64,000 nucleotides of DNA, taken from contig SAJS01000025.1 in NCBI GenBank assembly GCA_004017535.1, positions 1 through 64,000 on the forward strand. The letters are read 5' to 3'. This DNA comes from Mesorhizobium sp. GTDB taxonomy: Bacteria; Pseudomonadota; Alphaproteobacteria; Rhizobiales; Rhizobiaceae. Positions 1-9,393 of this stretch are shown here, piece by piece. Numbering within the stretch: position 1 is the first letter of the stretch; every line of letters begins with the position of its first letter. Made by a program: the position numbers and the translations under genes. Under the pieces are notes generated by a model, which saw nothing but the letters and a program-made list of their open reading frames with translations, made no database searches and was not told the origin of the DNA.

Positions 1-1
1 C

Positions 2-64
2 GTCGCAAGGAAGCTCTTGGTCGTCCTCAACGCCATCATGCGCGACAAAACCGCCTTCGCATGA
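2..64 (+). mobile_element. 3' end of an IS110-family transposase (cut by window edge)
   Basis: The reading frame from base 2 gives VARKLLVVLNAIMRDKTAFA followed by TGA. The ARKLLV-LNA-RD pattern is typical of the C-terminus of IS110-family (DEDD plus Transposase_20) transposases. Only 20 residues are visible, so the family call rests on a short stretch. Ten bases after the stop begins a remnant of the dispersed palindromic repeat (74-85), which suggests that the element is inserted in or next to such a repeat. In related genomes rho is usually followed by mnmE, so this element probably separates the two. Confidence 0.6.
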
Positions 65-73
65 ACACAGTTG

Positions 74-85
74 CCATGCCGTGAC
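74..85. repeat. Remnant inner arm of a palindromic repeat (copy A')
   Basis: The 12 bases ccatgccgtgac are identical to the inner tail of repeat copy B (7411-7422). The palindromic body that should lie to the left is replaced by the IS110-like sequence. Copy A lies 58 bp to the right in inverted orientation, so A'/A looks like one more inverted pair whose left half was interrupted. Confidence 0.5.
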
Positions 86-143
86 GGCTGCCGAGGGATG
101 CAGCGGAGCAAGATTTCTGCACCGCTGCAAAGCTCAAAGGGAA

Positions 144-207
144 CGGCATGGATTCTAGGGTCTACGCCGCGTCGCTTCGCTCCTTGCTCCGCCCTAGAAT
201 GACGAAG
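144..207. repeat. Palindromic intergenic repeat, copy A
   Basis: A 9-bp perfect stem, ATTCTAGGG (152-160) with CCCTAGAAT (192-200), encloses a purine/pyrimidine-biased loop containing cgtcgcttcgctccttgctc. It is preceded by acggcatgg and followed by gacgaag. The same architecture recurs at 7358, 7822, 36197, 36316, 46602, 46741 and, degraded or hybrid, at 12573 and 57480. It lies just downstream of rho, which is transcribed towards it. Confidence 0.85.
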
Positions 208-230
208 TCTAGAGCGGCGAGTTCCTCCAA

Positions 231-1496
<1,266 letters not shown>

Positions 1497-1675
1497 TAGA
1501 TAGACTCTGGGTAGGCTTTTGGGAGAAAAATCGGCTGAATACGACAAATGCCGGGCGCGGCCGAAAGCGAGTAAAGGGGGCGGCGCATGACGGGAAGGAA
1601 GACCCGTCTTTTATCGTCGGTCGCCCGAAAGAGCAAGCCGCCTTTTGCTGGGCTTCTTCTGGTTTTTGGGGGAGC

Positions 1676-2212
1676 CTAGAACGGCTTCACGACGACCAGG
1701 ATGACGATGACGATCATCAGCAATGTGGGGATCTCGTTGACGATCCGCCAGTGCCTGGCCGGCTTTTCGTTCTTGTCCTCGGCGAATTTCCTGACCGCGC
1801 CGGCGAGATAGCCATGCAGACCCGACAGGAGGAGCACCAGCGCGATCTTGGTGTGCAGCCAGCCGCCCTGGAAGCCGAAGCCTTTCCAGGCCAGCCAAAG
1901 GCCGAACACCCAGGTGACGATCATCGCCGGATTGATGATCCCCCTGAGCAGCCGGCGCTCCATCACCTTGAAGGTTTCGGACTGCACCGAGCCTTTCTCG
2001 GCATCGACATGATAGACGAAGAGCCGCGGCAGATAGAGCATGCCAGCCATCCAGGCGATCACCGCGATCACATGGATGGCCTTCGCCCAGAGATAAAAGC
2101 CTTCGCCGGCCACCAAATAGAGAAGGGCGACCGCCGCCACGAGAACCACAATGCCGATCACCATGCGCTTCATCGCCTGGCCGGTGGTGTTCTCGTTGCT
2201 CACATCGCTCAT
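1676..2212 (-). CDS. hemJ: Protoporphyrinogen IX oxidase HemJ (UPF0093)
   Basis: Membrane enzyme that oxidises protoporphyrinogen IX to protoporphyrin IX in haem synthesis. The 178-residue product from ATG 2212 has about four hydrophobic segments. The conserved [20 protein letters not shown] block carries the family histidine, and a second conserved stretch [17 protein letters not shown] carries further histidines. The ATG overlaps the hemE stop as ATGA (2209-2212), so the two genes are translationally coupled. An open frame continues upstream of this start to 2806, but that part is an out-of-frame shadow of hemE. The N-terminal 14 residues before MKRM are hydrophilic and may be dispensable. 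Confidence 0.93.
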   Translation of the reverse strand: MSDVSNENTTGQAMKRMVIGIVVLVAAVALLYLVAGEGFYLWAKAIHVIAVIAWMAGMLYLPRLFVYHVDAEKGSVQSETFKVMERRLLRGIINPAMIVTWVFGLWLAWKGFGFQGGWLHTKIALVLLLSGLHGYLAGAVRKFAEDKNEKPARHWRIVNEIPTLLMIVIVILVVVKPF

Positions 2213-3237
2213 CGGTGGCTCCTCACCATTTTCACCATCGCCTCGACATGCGCCACCGGCGTTTCCGGCGTGATGCCATGGCCGAGATTGAAGATCAGCG
2301 GCCCGCCGCCCAGCGTCTTCAGGATGGCATCGACGCCGTCGGCCAGCGCCTTGCCGCCGGCGACCAGCCGCAGCGGATCGAGATTGCCTTGCACCGCGCC
2401 TTCGCGCTGCAACTCCTTCGCCATCGACAGCGGCACGGTCCAGTCCAGGCCGAGGCCGGCAATGCCGGTCTTCTTCCTGTAGTCGCGATAGCGCTCGCCG
2501 GCGCCCTTCGGAAACCCGATCACCGGCACGTCGGGATGAACCGCCTTCACCTGCCGCACGATCTCGGCCACCGGCTCGACACAGAAAGCCTCGAAGGAGG
2601 ACTCGTCCAGCACACCCGACCAGGAATCGAAAATCTGAACCGCATCGGCGCCGGCTTCGATCTGGCGGATGAGATAGGCAGCCGAATGATCGGTCAGCGT
2701 CTTCAAGAGCATCGCGAAGGCCTCGGGCTCTCGATAGGCGAACAGCCGCGCCGGGCCCTGGTCGGGCGTCCCGTGCCCGGCGATCATGTAGGTCGCCACC
2801 GTCCATGGCGCGCCGCAGAAGCCGAGCAGCGTCGTCTCGTCGGGCAGCTTGCCGCGCAGCCGGCGCACGGTCTCGTAGACCGGCTCGAGATTCACGTGAA
2901 ACATATCGCCGTTCAGCGCCGCAATCTCGACCGCCGAGATCGGCTTCAGGACCGGCCCGCGGCCTTCCTCGAAACGGACATCTCTTCCCAAGGCGTTGGG
3001 CACGACGAGAATGTCGGAGAACAGGATCGAGGCATCGAAGCCGAAGCGCTCGACCGGCTGCAGCGTCACCTCGACGGCGAGGTCCGGATCGTAGCAGAGG
3101 TCAAGGAAAGAGCCCGCGCGCTTCCTTGTCTCGCGATACTCCGGAAGATAGCGGCCCGCCTGGCGCATCATCCAGAGCGGCGGCGGTGAAACCGTCTCGC
3201 CCTTGAGGACGTCGAGCACGATCCGTTTCCCAGCCAT
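2209..3237 (-). CDS. hemE: Uroporphyrinogen decarboxylase
   Basis: Cytosolic enzyme that decarboxylates the four acetate side chains of uroporphyrinogen III to give coproporphyrinogen III. The 342 residues are the normal length. Near the N-terminus is the signature [18 protein letters not shown] with the substrate-binding arginines. [12 protein letters not shown] carries the catalytic aspartate region, and [14 protein letters not shown] is the second family signature. It is first in the hemE-hemJ pair. The hemE 5' side faces the putative replication origin (3238-3638), a linkage also known from Caulobacter. Confidence 0.98.
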   Translation of the reverse strand: MAGKRIVLDVLKGETVSPPPLWMMRQAGRYLPEYRETRKRAGSFLDLCYDPDLAVEVTLQPVERFGFDASILFSDILVVPNALGRDVRFEEGRGPVLKPISAVEIAALNGDMFHVNLEPVYETVRRLRGKLPDETTLLGFCGAPWTVATYMIAGHGTPDQGPARLFAYREPEAFAMLLKTLTDHSAAYLIRQIEAGADAVQIFDSWSGVLDESSFEAFCVEPVAEIVRQVKAVHPDVPVIGFPKGAGERYRDYRKKTGIAGLGLDWTVPLSMAKELQREGAVQGNLDPLRLVAGGKALADGVDAILKTLGGGPLIFNLGHGITPETPVAHVEAMVKMVRSHR

Positions 3238-3638
3238 CCAGCGCTGCCCTCTCCAGTTCTCTTAAATCAAATATCTATTTTAAAAGAGTCTTCTGATTCT
3301 AAGAGTCTGTTGGTTGTGATGATTGCGACCTGTCCAGCCTGCGGCTCGAAAAGGCCAGTCAGCATATTGTCGCGTACTTGTTTTCGCAAATTGGAGGGAT
3401 CTGGGGACAAGGCCGATTCAGGCTTTCGAGTCAAAAGCTTGGCCGGTCCGCTCCGATATCCGGGCTGTGGATGAAATCGGTCCGGAAAAGTTGATCCCCA
3501 GTTTTGTCCCCAGCGCCGCGACAAAGCCTACAGCGGGTCGAATTGTGGACAAGCGGCCATCTGATACAGTCGCTTCGCTACCCAAGGCCCGCCCATCCAG
3601 CCTTGTCCACAATTGCCCACAGCCTGGACCGATCCCTT
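3238..3638. other. Putative chromosomal replication origin (oriC)
   Basis: The gap between hemE and ppsR holds no convincing gene. It has an AT-rich stretch at about 3258-3308 in otherwise GC-rich DNA, followed by DnaA-box-like 9-mers. TGTGGATGA (3466-3474), TGTGGACAA (3544-3552) and TTGTCCACA (3603-3611) each match the consensus TTATCCACA or its complement at 8 of 9 positions. TGGGGACAA (3402-3410), TTGTCCCCA (3504-3512) and TTGCCCACA (3613-3621) match at 7 of 9. The AT-rich part could be the duplex unwinding element. In Caulobacter and several Rhizobiales the origin adjoins hemE. The assignment is an inference from this layout; it could also simply be the promoter region of the two divergent genes. 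Confidence 0.7.
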
Positions 3639-4460
3639 GTGAACAAACCTCAGAGCTTCTTCCATCTGCACCTGATCTCCGACGCCACAGGCGAAACGCT
3701 GCTGGCGGCCGGCCGCGCTGCGTCCGCGCAATACAAGGACGCGCGCGCCATCGAACATATCTATCCGCTGATCCGCACCGAGAAGCAGGTCGCCAAGGTC
3801 TTCGACGACATCGAGGAGGAACCCGGCATCATCCTCTACACCGTCGTCGACCAAAAGCTCGCGCGCTCGATCGACGAACGCTGCGCGGCCATGGGCCTGC
3901 CCTGCGTCTCGGTGCTGGAGCCGGTGCTCGCCGTCTTCCAATCCTATCTCGGCACGCCGGCCGGCCGCCGCGTCGGCGCCCAGCATGTGCTCGACGCCGA
4001 ATATTTCCGCCGCATCGACGCGTTGAACTTCACCATGGAGCATGATGACGGCCAGCTGCCAGCCAATATGGACGATGCCGACGTGGTGCTGATCGGCATC
4101 TCGCGCACCTCGAAGACGCCGACCTCGATCTATCTCGCCAATCGCGGCATCAAGACCGCCAACATCCCGATCGTGCTCGGCGTGCCGCTGCCCGAAAGCC
4201 TGGTCGCCGCCAAGACGCCGCTGATCGTCGGCCTGATTGCGACGGCGGAACGTATCTCGCATGTGAGACAAAACCGCATCCTCGGCAACAGCGCCGCCTT
4301 CGTGCCGACCGACTATGTCGATCGCGCCGCCATCAACGAGGAGCTCGCCTATGCGCGCCAGCTCTGCACGAAGCATGGCTGGCCGATGATCGACGTCAGT
4401 CGCCGCTCCATCGAGGAAACGGCGGCGGCTATCGTTGCCCTGCGGGGAAAGAACAGATAA
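3639..4460 (+). CDS. ppsR: Pyruvate, phosphate dikinase regulatory protein (DUF299)
   Basis: Bifunctional kinase/pyrophosphorylase that inactivates and reactivates pyruvate phosphate dikinase (or PEP synthase) by threonine phosphorylation using ADP or Pi. The GTG at 3639 gives 273 residues, the standard length, and begins [20 protein letters not shown], where the N-terminal family motif starts; the open frame continues upstream to 3504 into the putative origin. [11 protein letters not shown] (about 153-163) is the P-loop-like nucleotide site. No target dikinase gene lies in the window. It is the first gene of a rightward run through dnaQ. Confidence 0.93.
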   Translation: MNKPQSFFHLHLISDATGETLLAAGRAASAQYKDARAIEHIYPLIRTEKQVAKVFDDIEEEPGIILYTVVDQKLARSIDERCAAMGLPCVSVLEPVLAVFQSYLGTPAGRRVGAQHVLDAEYFRRIDALNFTMEHDDGQLPANMDDADVVLIGISRTSKTPTSIYLANRGIKTANIPIVLGVPLPESLVAAKTPLIVGLIATAERISHVRQNRILGNSAAFVPTDYVDRAAINEELAYARQLCTKHGWPMIDVSRRSIEETAAAIVALRGKNR

Positions 4461-4487
4461 CCCATTGCCCCGATCAACCGGGACGCG

Positions 4488-5099
4488 ATGACAAACATCA
4501 TGGCCGAGAAAATCATCCTTGCCTCCGGCAGCCCGTTCCGAAAAACCATGCTCGTCAATGCCGGTCTCGATATCGAGGCGGTGCCGGCAAATGTCGACGA
4601 GCGCGCCCTCGAGGCTCCGCTGAAAGACAGCGGCGTTTCGCCGGAGGACGTCGCCTCTATTCTGGCCGAGGCCAAGGCGACCGAGGTCAGCGAGCGCAAG
4701 CCCGGCTCCCTAGTGCTCGGCTGTGACCAGACGCTGTCGCTGGGCGACGAGATCTTTCATAAGCCCGCGGACATGGAAGGCGCTCGCCGCCACCTGCTTG
4801 CGCTCTCGGGCAAGACGCATCAGCTGAACAGCGCCGCCGTTCTTTGCCGCGACGGCGAAGTGCTGTGGCGTCATATCGGCATTGCCAGCCTCACCATGCG
4901 CAAGCTCGACCCCGCTTTCATCGGCCGGCATCTGGCGCGCGTTGGCGCCAAGGCGCTGGGGAGCGTCGGCGCCTATCAGGTCGAGGGCGAAGGCATACAG
5001 CTGTTCGAGAAGATCGAGGGTGACTATTTCACCATCGTCGGGCTGCCGTTGCTGCCGGTCCTGAAGGAGCTGCGCGCGCTGGGGGCTATCGATGGCTGA
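4488..5099 (+). CDS. maf: Maf-family nucleotide pyrophosphatase
   Basis: Housecleaning enzyme that hydrolyses non-canonical or modified nucleoside triphosphates; Maf proteins also influence septum formation. The product of 203 residues contains [14 protein letters not shown], the N-terminal signature, and LVLGCDQTL with the metal-binding aspartate. An alternative ATG at 4500 (MAEKIILAS) would give 199 residues, and either start is possible. Its stop overlaps the aroE start by 8 bp. The order ppsR-maf-aroE-coaE-dnaQ is conserved in Rhizobiales. Confidence 0.93.
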   Translation: MTNIMAEKIILASGSPFRKTMLVNAGLDIEAVPANVDERALEAPLKDSGVSPEDVASILAEAKATEVSERKPGSLVLGCDQTLSLGDEIFHKPADMEGARRHLLALSGKTHQLNSAAVLCRDGEVLWRHIGIASLTMRKLDPAFIGRHLARVGAKALGSVGAYQVEGEGIQLFEKIEGDYFTIVGLPLLPVLKELRALGAIDG

Positions 5100-5922
5100 G
5101 AAAAAGGCCTTTGTCACCGGACATCCGATCACCCATTCGCGCTCGCCGAAGATCCACGGCTATTGGCTCCAGCAATACGGCATCGACGGCAGCTACCAGG
5201 CGATCGACGTCGCGCCGGCGGATTTCGCAGATTTTCTGAAATCTCTCCGCGAAGAGGGCTACCGCGGCGGCAATGTCACCATTCCGCACAAGGAAGCCGC
5301 CTTCGCCGGCGTCGCCCGCCGCGACCATGCGGCCGATGAAATCGGCGCCGTCAACACGCTGTGGTTCGAGGACGGCGTTCTCTGGGGCGGCAATACGGAC
5401 GGCTACGGCTTTGCCGCTAACCTCGATGACCATGCGCCTGGATGGGCGGCCAATGGACCGGCCGTGGTGCTGGGCGCCGGCGGCGCCTCCCGCGCCGTTA
5501 TCCACGCGCTGAAAGAGCGCGGGATCAAGGACATCCGCATCGTCAATCGGACGCTGGCGAGAGCCGAGGAACTCAGCCGCCACTTTGGCCCCGGCGTCTC
5601 GGCGCATGGCGCAGTCGGCGAGCTGCTTGCCGATGCCGGCCTGCTGATCAACACCACGGCGCTCGGCATGCATGGCAACGAAACCCTCGCCGCCGATCCG
5701 GCCGGCTTGCCGGACCACGCCATCGTCACCGACATCGTCTATGTGCCGTTGGAGACGCCTTTGCTTGCCGCCGCCAGGGCGCGGGGGCTGAAGACGGTCG
5801 ACGGGCTCGGCATGCTGTTGCATCAGGCGGTGCCGGGCTTCGAGCGCTGGTTCGGCCGGAAACCTGAAGTCACGCCCGAATTGCGGCGCATGATCGTCGC
5901 CGACATCGAGGGCCAGCGATGA
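5092..5922 (+). CDS. aroE: Shikimate dehydrogenase
   Basis: NADPH-dependent reduction of 3-dehydroshikimate to shikimate in aromatic amino acid synthesis. The 276 residues include the shikimate-binding HSRSPKIH motif near the N-terminus and [10 protein letters not shown] with the catalytic lysine. GNTDGYGF carries the catalytic aspartate, and [16 protein letters not shown] is the glycine-rich NADP loop. It overlaps maf upstream (8 bp) and coaE downstream (ATGA), so translation is probably coupled. Confidence 0.97.
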   Translation: MAEKKAFVTGHPITHSRSPKIHGYWLQQYGIDGSYQAIDVAPADFADFLKSLREEGYRGGNVTIPHKEAAFAGVARRDHAADEIGAVNTLWFEDGVLWGGNTDGYGFAANLDDHAPGWAANGPAVVLGAGGASRAVIHALKERGIKDIRIVNRTLARAEELSRHFGPGVSAHGAVGELLADAGLLINTTALGMHGNETLAADPAGLPDHAIVTDIVYVPLETPLLAAARARGLKTVDGLGMLLHQAVPGFERWFGRKPEVTPELRRMIVADIEGQR

Positions 5923-6524
5923 TCGTGCTCGGCCTCACCGGATCGATCGGCATGGGCAAGTCGGCGACGGCGAAGATGTTCGCCGAGGCCGGCGTGCCGG
6001 TGCATGATTCCGATGAGACGGTGCATCGCCTCTATGCCGGCAAGGCAGCGCCCTTGGTCGAAGCGGCCTTCCCGGGCACGACTGAGGCGGGCGTGGTCGA
6101 CCGTGTGAAGCTGGCGAGCCAAGTGCTCGGCAATCCCGCCGCGCTGAAGAAGCTCGAGTCGATCATCCACCCGCTGGTGCGCGCCGATGCCGATGCATTT
6201 CTGGCGAGGCATCGCGCCGCCGGCGCACGGCTCGCCGTGCTCGACATCCCGCTTCTGTTCGAGACCGGCGGCCGCAACCGCGTCGATAAGGTGGTGGTCG
6301 TCACCGCGTCGCCAGAGATCCAGCGCGAGCGCGTGCTCGCCAGGCCGGGCATGAGCGAGGAGAAGTTTTTATCGATCCTCGCCAAGCAGGTGCCCGACGC
6401 CGAAAAGCGCCGCCACGCCGATTTCATCATCGACACCGGAAATGGCTTCGAGGCGGCGCGGAAGGCGGTTGAGGCCGTCATCGGGGAATTGACGGGGGAT
6501 AAGTCCGGCGGGGATGATTCCTGA
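5919..6524 (+). CDS. coaE: Dephospho-CoA kinase
   Basis: Last step of coenzyme A synthesis: phosphorylation of the 3'-hydroxyl of dephospho-CoA. The 201-residue product has the P-loop GSIGMGKSA at about residues 8-16, the [10 protein letters not shown] substrate region, and [10 protein letters not shown] of the CoA-binding core. It is coupled to aroE by an ATGA overlap. The C-terminal tail GDKSGGDDS is hydrophilic and variable in the family. Confidence 0.96.
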   Translation: MIVLGLTGSIGMGKSATAKMFAEAGVPVHDSDETVHRLYAGKAAPLVEAAFPGTTEAGVVDRVKLASQVLGNPAALKKLESIIHPLVRADADAFLARHRAAGARLAVLDIPLLFETGGRNRVDKVVVVTASPEIQRERVLARPGMSEEKFLSILAKQVPDAEKRRHADFIIDTGNGFEAARKAVEAVIGELTGDKSGGDDS

Positions 6525-6599
6525 CGTCCGCTGACAGCAGTTCCCATTGCCATTTTGTTCTGGTTTGTGATTCTGCTCCTTGGAGCGGATTGATTCGAA

Positions 6600-7304
6600 A
6601 TGCGTGAGATCATCTTCGATACGGAAACCACCGGCCTCGATTTGCGCGAAGACCGCATCATCGAGCTCGGCGGCGTCGAGCTGGTCAACCGTTTCCCGAC
6701 CGGCCGCACCTTCCACAAATTCATCAATCCCCAGGGTCGCGCCATCCACGCCGAGGCACAAGCCGTGCATGGCATCAGCGCCGCGGACCTGGTGGGGAAG
6801 CCGACCTTCGCCGAAATCGTCGATGAGTGGCTGGCCTTCACCGACGGCGCCAAGCTGATCGCGCATAACGCCACCTTCGACCTCGGCTTCCTCAATCTCG
6901 AATACAGCCGGCTCGACCATCCGGCCATCGATCCCGGCCGCATCATCGACACTCTGGCCCTGGCGCGCCGCAAGCATCCGATGGGCCCGAACTCGCTCGA
7001 CGCGCTCTGCCGCCGCTACGGCATAGACAACACGCGCCGCACCAAGCACGGCGCGCTGCTCGACTCCGAATTGCTGGGCGAAGTCTATATCGAGCTCATC
7101 GGCGGCAAGCAGGCGGCGCTGGTGCTGGAGGCCGTGTCGGTGCAGATGAACGGCGCCGGCGAGGTGGCCGATATCGACATCTCCATCGGCGCCCGGCCCA
7201 TCGCCCTGCCGCCGCGTCTGAACGAAGCGGACCGCGCCGCGCATGCCGGGCTGGTTTCGACGCTCGGCGAAAAGGCGCTTTGGCTGAAGGTCGCGGTGGG
7301 CTGA
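6600..7304 (+). CDS. dnaQ: DNA polymerase III epsilon subunit (3'-5' exonuclease)
   Basis: Proofreading subunit of the replicative polymerase. The 234 residues hold the DnaQ exonuclease motifs: Exo I FDTETTGLD (about 6-14) with the catalytic Asp and Glu, Exo II AHNATFDLGFL with its Asp, and Exo III HGALLDSELL with the His and Asp. The C-terminal part would bind the alpha subunit. It lies 75 bp after coaE. Confidence 0.96.
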   Translation: MREIIFDTETTGLDLREDRIIELGGVELVNRFPTGRTFHKFINPQGRAIHAEAQAVHGISAADLVGKPTFAEIVDEWLAFTDGAKLIAHNATFDLGFLNLEYSRLDHPAIDPGRIIDTLALARRKHPMGPNSLDALCRRYGIDNTRRTKHGALLDSELLGEVYIELIGGKQAALVLEAVSVQMNGAGEVADIDISIGARPIALPPRLNEADRAAHAGLVSTLGEKALWLKVAVG

Positions 7305-7357
7305 GGCTCAGAGCGCCCCAACGTGGACTATTGAGATTAGCCGGAACTTTCGCGACT

Positions 7358-7422
7358 TCGTCATCCTAGGGCGGAGCAAGGAACGAAGCGACGCGCGCAG
7401 ACCCTAGGATCCATGCCGTGAC
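7358..7422. repeat. Palindromic intergenic repeat, copy B (left of GIY-YIG gene)
   Basis: The stem ATCCTAGGG (7363-7371) pairs perfectly with CCCTAGGAT (7402-7410), around gcggagcaaggaacgaagcg and the rest of the loop. The outer side is cgtcat and the inner tail is ccatgccgtgac. It is inverted relative to copy C at 7822-7884, with the inner tails of both facing the GIY-YIG gene between them. Confidence 0.9.
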
Positions 7423-7462
7423 ACTGGTGCTATGCTCCGACGGTGCAAGAAACCGGACGAAG

Positions 7463-7750
7463 CTACCACCCTGTCCCACGGAAAAGCTCGAACCATTGCG
7501 GGTTGTTCTTCTCGATCACCTCGATTTTCCATTGCCGCGGCCATCGCTTCAGTGACCGCTCGCGTTGGATGGCATCGGCAATGTCGAAATATTCCTCATA
7601 CCAGACCAGTCGCTGCACCCTGTAGCGGCTGGTGAAACGTGAGCCAGCGCCCGCTTTGTGCTCCGGCATGCGGCGGCCAAGATCGTTGGTGACACCGATA
7701 TAAATTGTGCCGCGCTTCTGGCTTGCGGTCATGTAGACGTAGCCGGTCAT
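7463..7750 (-). CDS. Small GIY-YIG endonuclease-domain protein
   Basis: The 95-residue product is a stand-alone GIY-YIG domain of the YhbQ/UPF0213 type. GYVYM at the start supplies the GIY-like strand, and GTIYIGVTNDLGRRMPEHK carries the YIG-like motif, the conserved Arg and the H-x-x-G region. RERSLKRWPRQWKIEVIE carries further conserved basic residues. Such domains cut DNA with one divalent metal. The gene is bracketed by inverted copies B and C of a repeat that is scattered through the window. This arrangement resembles REP-flanked RAYT transposase genes, although the nuclease fold is different. The link to the repeats is inferred from position only. Confidence 0.92.
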   Translation of the reverse strand: MTGYVYMTASQKRGTIYIGVTNDLGRRMPEHKAGAGSRFTSRYRVQRLVWYEEYFDIADAIQRERSLKRWPRQWKIEVIEKNNPQWFELFRGTGW

Positions 7751-7821
7751 CGTTTCAGGGTAGCGAGCATTGATGCGCGTACAAGGCCATTCCTGGTCCG
7801 GAGCATTCTACGGCTAAAGTT

Positions 7822-7884
7822 ACGGCATGGATCCTAGGGTCTGCGCGCGTCGCTCCGCTCCTTGCTCCGCCCTAGGATGACGAC
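7822..7884. repeat. Palindromic intergenic repeat, copy C (right of GIY-YIG gene)
   Basis: The stem ATCCTAGGG (7831-7839) pairs with CCCTAGGAT (7870-7878). The inner side reads acggcatgg and the outer side gacgac. It is the inverted partner of copy B. The 9-bp stems of B and C are identical, so the pair could also form a large cruciform enclosing the GIY-YIG gene. Confidence 0.9.
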
Positions 7885-7920
7885 CGCGCTGAGGTTTTTC
7901 GGCAATCCCCGACGTCCCAA

Positions 7921-7948
7921 CAAAAAAGCCCGGCACTCGGCCGGGCTT
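7921..7948 (-). terminator. Rho-independent terminator of secB
   Basis: Read on the minus strand, AGCCCGGC (7940-7947 complement) pairs with GCCGGGCT (7927-7934 complement) around a 5-nt loop and runs directly into TTTTTT. It lies about 25 bp after the secB stop codon. The stem is GC-rich with a clear T run. Confidence 0.88.
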
Positions 7949-7972
7949 CTCGTAACTCGATGAGGCGCCTTC

Positions 7973-8473
7973 TCAGCTCACCTGGACCTTGCTCGCGGCC
8001 TGGTCCTCGGCGATGCGCTGCTGGAACATCTGCGCGAAATCGATCGGGTCGAGCATCAGTGGCGGGAAGCCGCCATTGCGGGTGGCGTCGGAGATGATCT
8101 GACGAGCGAAGGGGAACAGCAGCCGCGGGCATTCGATGAACAGGATCGGCAGCATGTGCTCCTGCGGGAAGCCCGAGATGGCGAAGACGCCGCCATAGAC
8201 CAGCTCGACATTGAACAGCACTTCCTGGTCGAAGGAAGCCTTGGCGTTCAAGGTCAGGTTGACGTCGAACTGCTTGTCCGAAAGCGGATTGGCGTTGACG
8301 TTGACATTGATGGCGATGCCAGGAGCCTTGTCGCGGCCGCGCAGCGAGTTCGGCGCGCCGGGGCTTTCGAAGGAAAGATCCTTCACATACTGGGCAAGCA
8401 CATTGAGCGAGGGCTGGTTCTGGGTGCCGTTGCCATTGGCGGCGCCGGTCGCCGCGTCATCATTGCTGGCCAT
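7973..8473 (-). CDS. secB: Protein-export chaperone SecB
   Basis: Tetrameric cytosolic chaperone that keeps preproteins unfolded and hands them to SecA. The 166 residues fit the alphaproteobacterial family. The N-terminus is a Gly/Asn/Ala-rich tail of about 20 residues. It is followed by [21 protein letters not shown], the conserved beta-strand region ([21 protein letters not shown]), and [24 protein letters not shown] strong terminator follows. It is monocistronic, between the GIY-YIG locus and fxsA. Confidence 0.97.
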   Translation of the reverse strand: MASNDDAATGAANGNGTQNQPSLNVLAQYVKDLSFESPGAPNSLRGRDKAPGIAINVNVNANPLSDKQFDVNLTLNAKASFDQEVLFNVELVYGGVFAISGFPQEHMLPILFIECPRLLFPFARQIISDATRNGGFPPLMLDPIDFAQMFQQRIAEDQAASKVQVS

Positions 8474-8595
8474 GAGCCTTTAAGTCCTTTTGCCTGGGCA
8501 GCATTGCTGACCGGATTGAAATCGCGGGTTCGCTACCATGCTCGGGCGGACAAAACAAGTTTTGCCGCCTCTGTCGGGCGACGGGTCCGGGATCA

Positions 8596-8642
8596 ATGCA
8601 TGTCGCCCAAAAGTGCGCAGCGGTTTTGAAAACGACATGCAT
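8596..8642. repeat. Dyad repeat ATGCATGTCG...CGACATGCAT
   Basis: A perfect 10-bp inverted repeat (8596-8605 and 8633-8642) flanks cccaaaagtgcgcagcggtt. Elements of this kind are frequent in rhizobial intergenic DNA. Together with the next hairpin it forms a two-part unit between secB and fxsA. Confidence 0.75.
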
Positions 8643-8656
8643 CAAAACAAAGATTT

Positions 8657-8696
8657 AAAGCGCGTCGCGCGAATCCGCCTCGACGCGAGGCGCTTT
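8657..8696. repeat. Hairpin AAAGCGC...GCGCTTT overlapping the fxsA stop
   Basis: AAAGCGC (8657-8663) pairs with GCGCTTT (8690-8696). The inner sequence gtcgcgcgaatccgcctcgac pairs partly as well. The right arm overlaps the fxsA stop codon, so the hairpin may also act at the 3' end of the fxsA transcript. Confidence 0.6.
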
Positions 8697-9189
8697 AATC
8701 GTTTTTCAGCCGCCGCCAGGGCGAATTGTGATCCGGACGGTTCGGATAATCGTCGCGCGAATAGTCACTATCGTCGAGGTCGATGACGGTCTCGCGCCGG
8801 CGCGCCGAAAAGCCGCTCGAGAAGCTGGTCGCCATGACGATGCGGCTCTTGAGCAGGCGCCAGGCGAGGTCGCGCACTGGCGGCAGCAGCAGGAGAATGG
8901 CGAAGATATCGGTGATGAAGCCAGGGATGATCAAAAAGATCGCCGCCAGCACGATCATTGCCCCATGCGCGAGCTGCCGGCTGGGATCATGCCCTGCATC
9001 CATCTCGGCCCGCACCCGCGTCATGACGCCGAAACCCTGATGCCTAAGCAGCAGGCTGCCGGCGACGCTGGACAGAATGACCAGCCCGACCGTCGCCAGG
9101 GCGCCGATCTCGCGGCCGACGACCACGAAGCCGGCGATCTCCAGCAGCGGCAGCAGGAGCAGGAACAGCGGGATAAACGAAATGCGCAA
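8695..9189 (-). CDS. fxsA: FxsA family membrane protein
   Basis: FxsA-type inner-membrane protein; in E. coli, overproduced FxsA relieves F-plasmid exclusion of phage T7. The 164 residues start with a hydrophobic helix (SFIPLFLLLLPLLEIAGFVVVG) and show the family GREIGALATVGLVILSSVAGSLLLRHQG stretch. A further transmembrane segment pair around GAMIVLAAIFLIIPGFITDIFAILLLLPPVR follows. The tail is acidic and cytosolic (DLDDSDYSRDDY). It is divergent from the Tim44-like gene, as in other Rhizobiales. Confidence 0.92.
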   Translation of the reverse strand: MRISFIPLFLLLLPLLEIAGFVVVGREIGALATVGLVILSSVAGSLLLRHQGFGVMTRVRAEMDAGHDPSRQLAHGAMIVLAAIFLIIPGFITDIFAILLLLPPVRDLAWRLLKSRIVMATSFSSGFSARRRETVIDLDDSDYSRDDYPNRPDHNSPWRRLKND

Positions 9190-9393
9190 AGTCTCGACCG
9201 ATCGCTTTCTTCTTTTGGGGCGCTCGCGGACAATCGCCGCTGGCCTTGGCGCCCTTAGATAGGTATGGCTGCCTTTGATTTGAATGATTGCGCCTGCCGT
9301 TCTATATGCTTTGGGTGTTGAACGCTATGCGACCGCGGTCCCCGAGGGGGTTATGCCGGTCCGGCAAGAACAGGGTTCGAGTTGGCGGAAAAT

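Noticed and set aside
1676-2806. 376-codon open frame covering hemJ and part of hemE
   Set aside because: Only the last 178 codons look like a protein family (HemJ); the upstream part is out of frame within hemE and has Arg/Asp-rich shadow composition.
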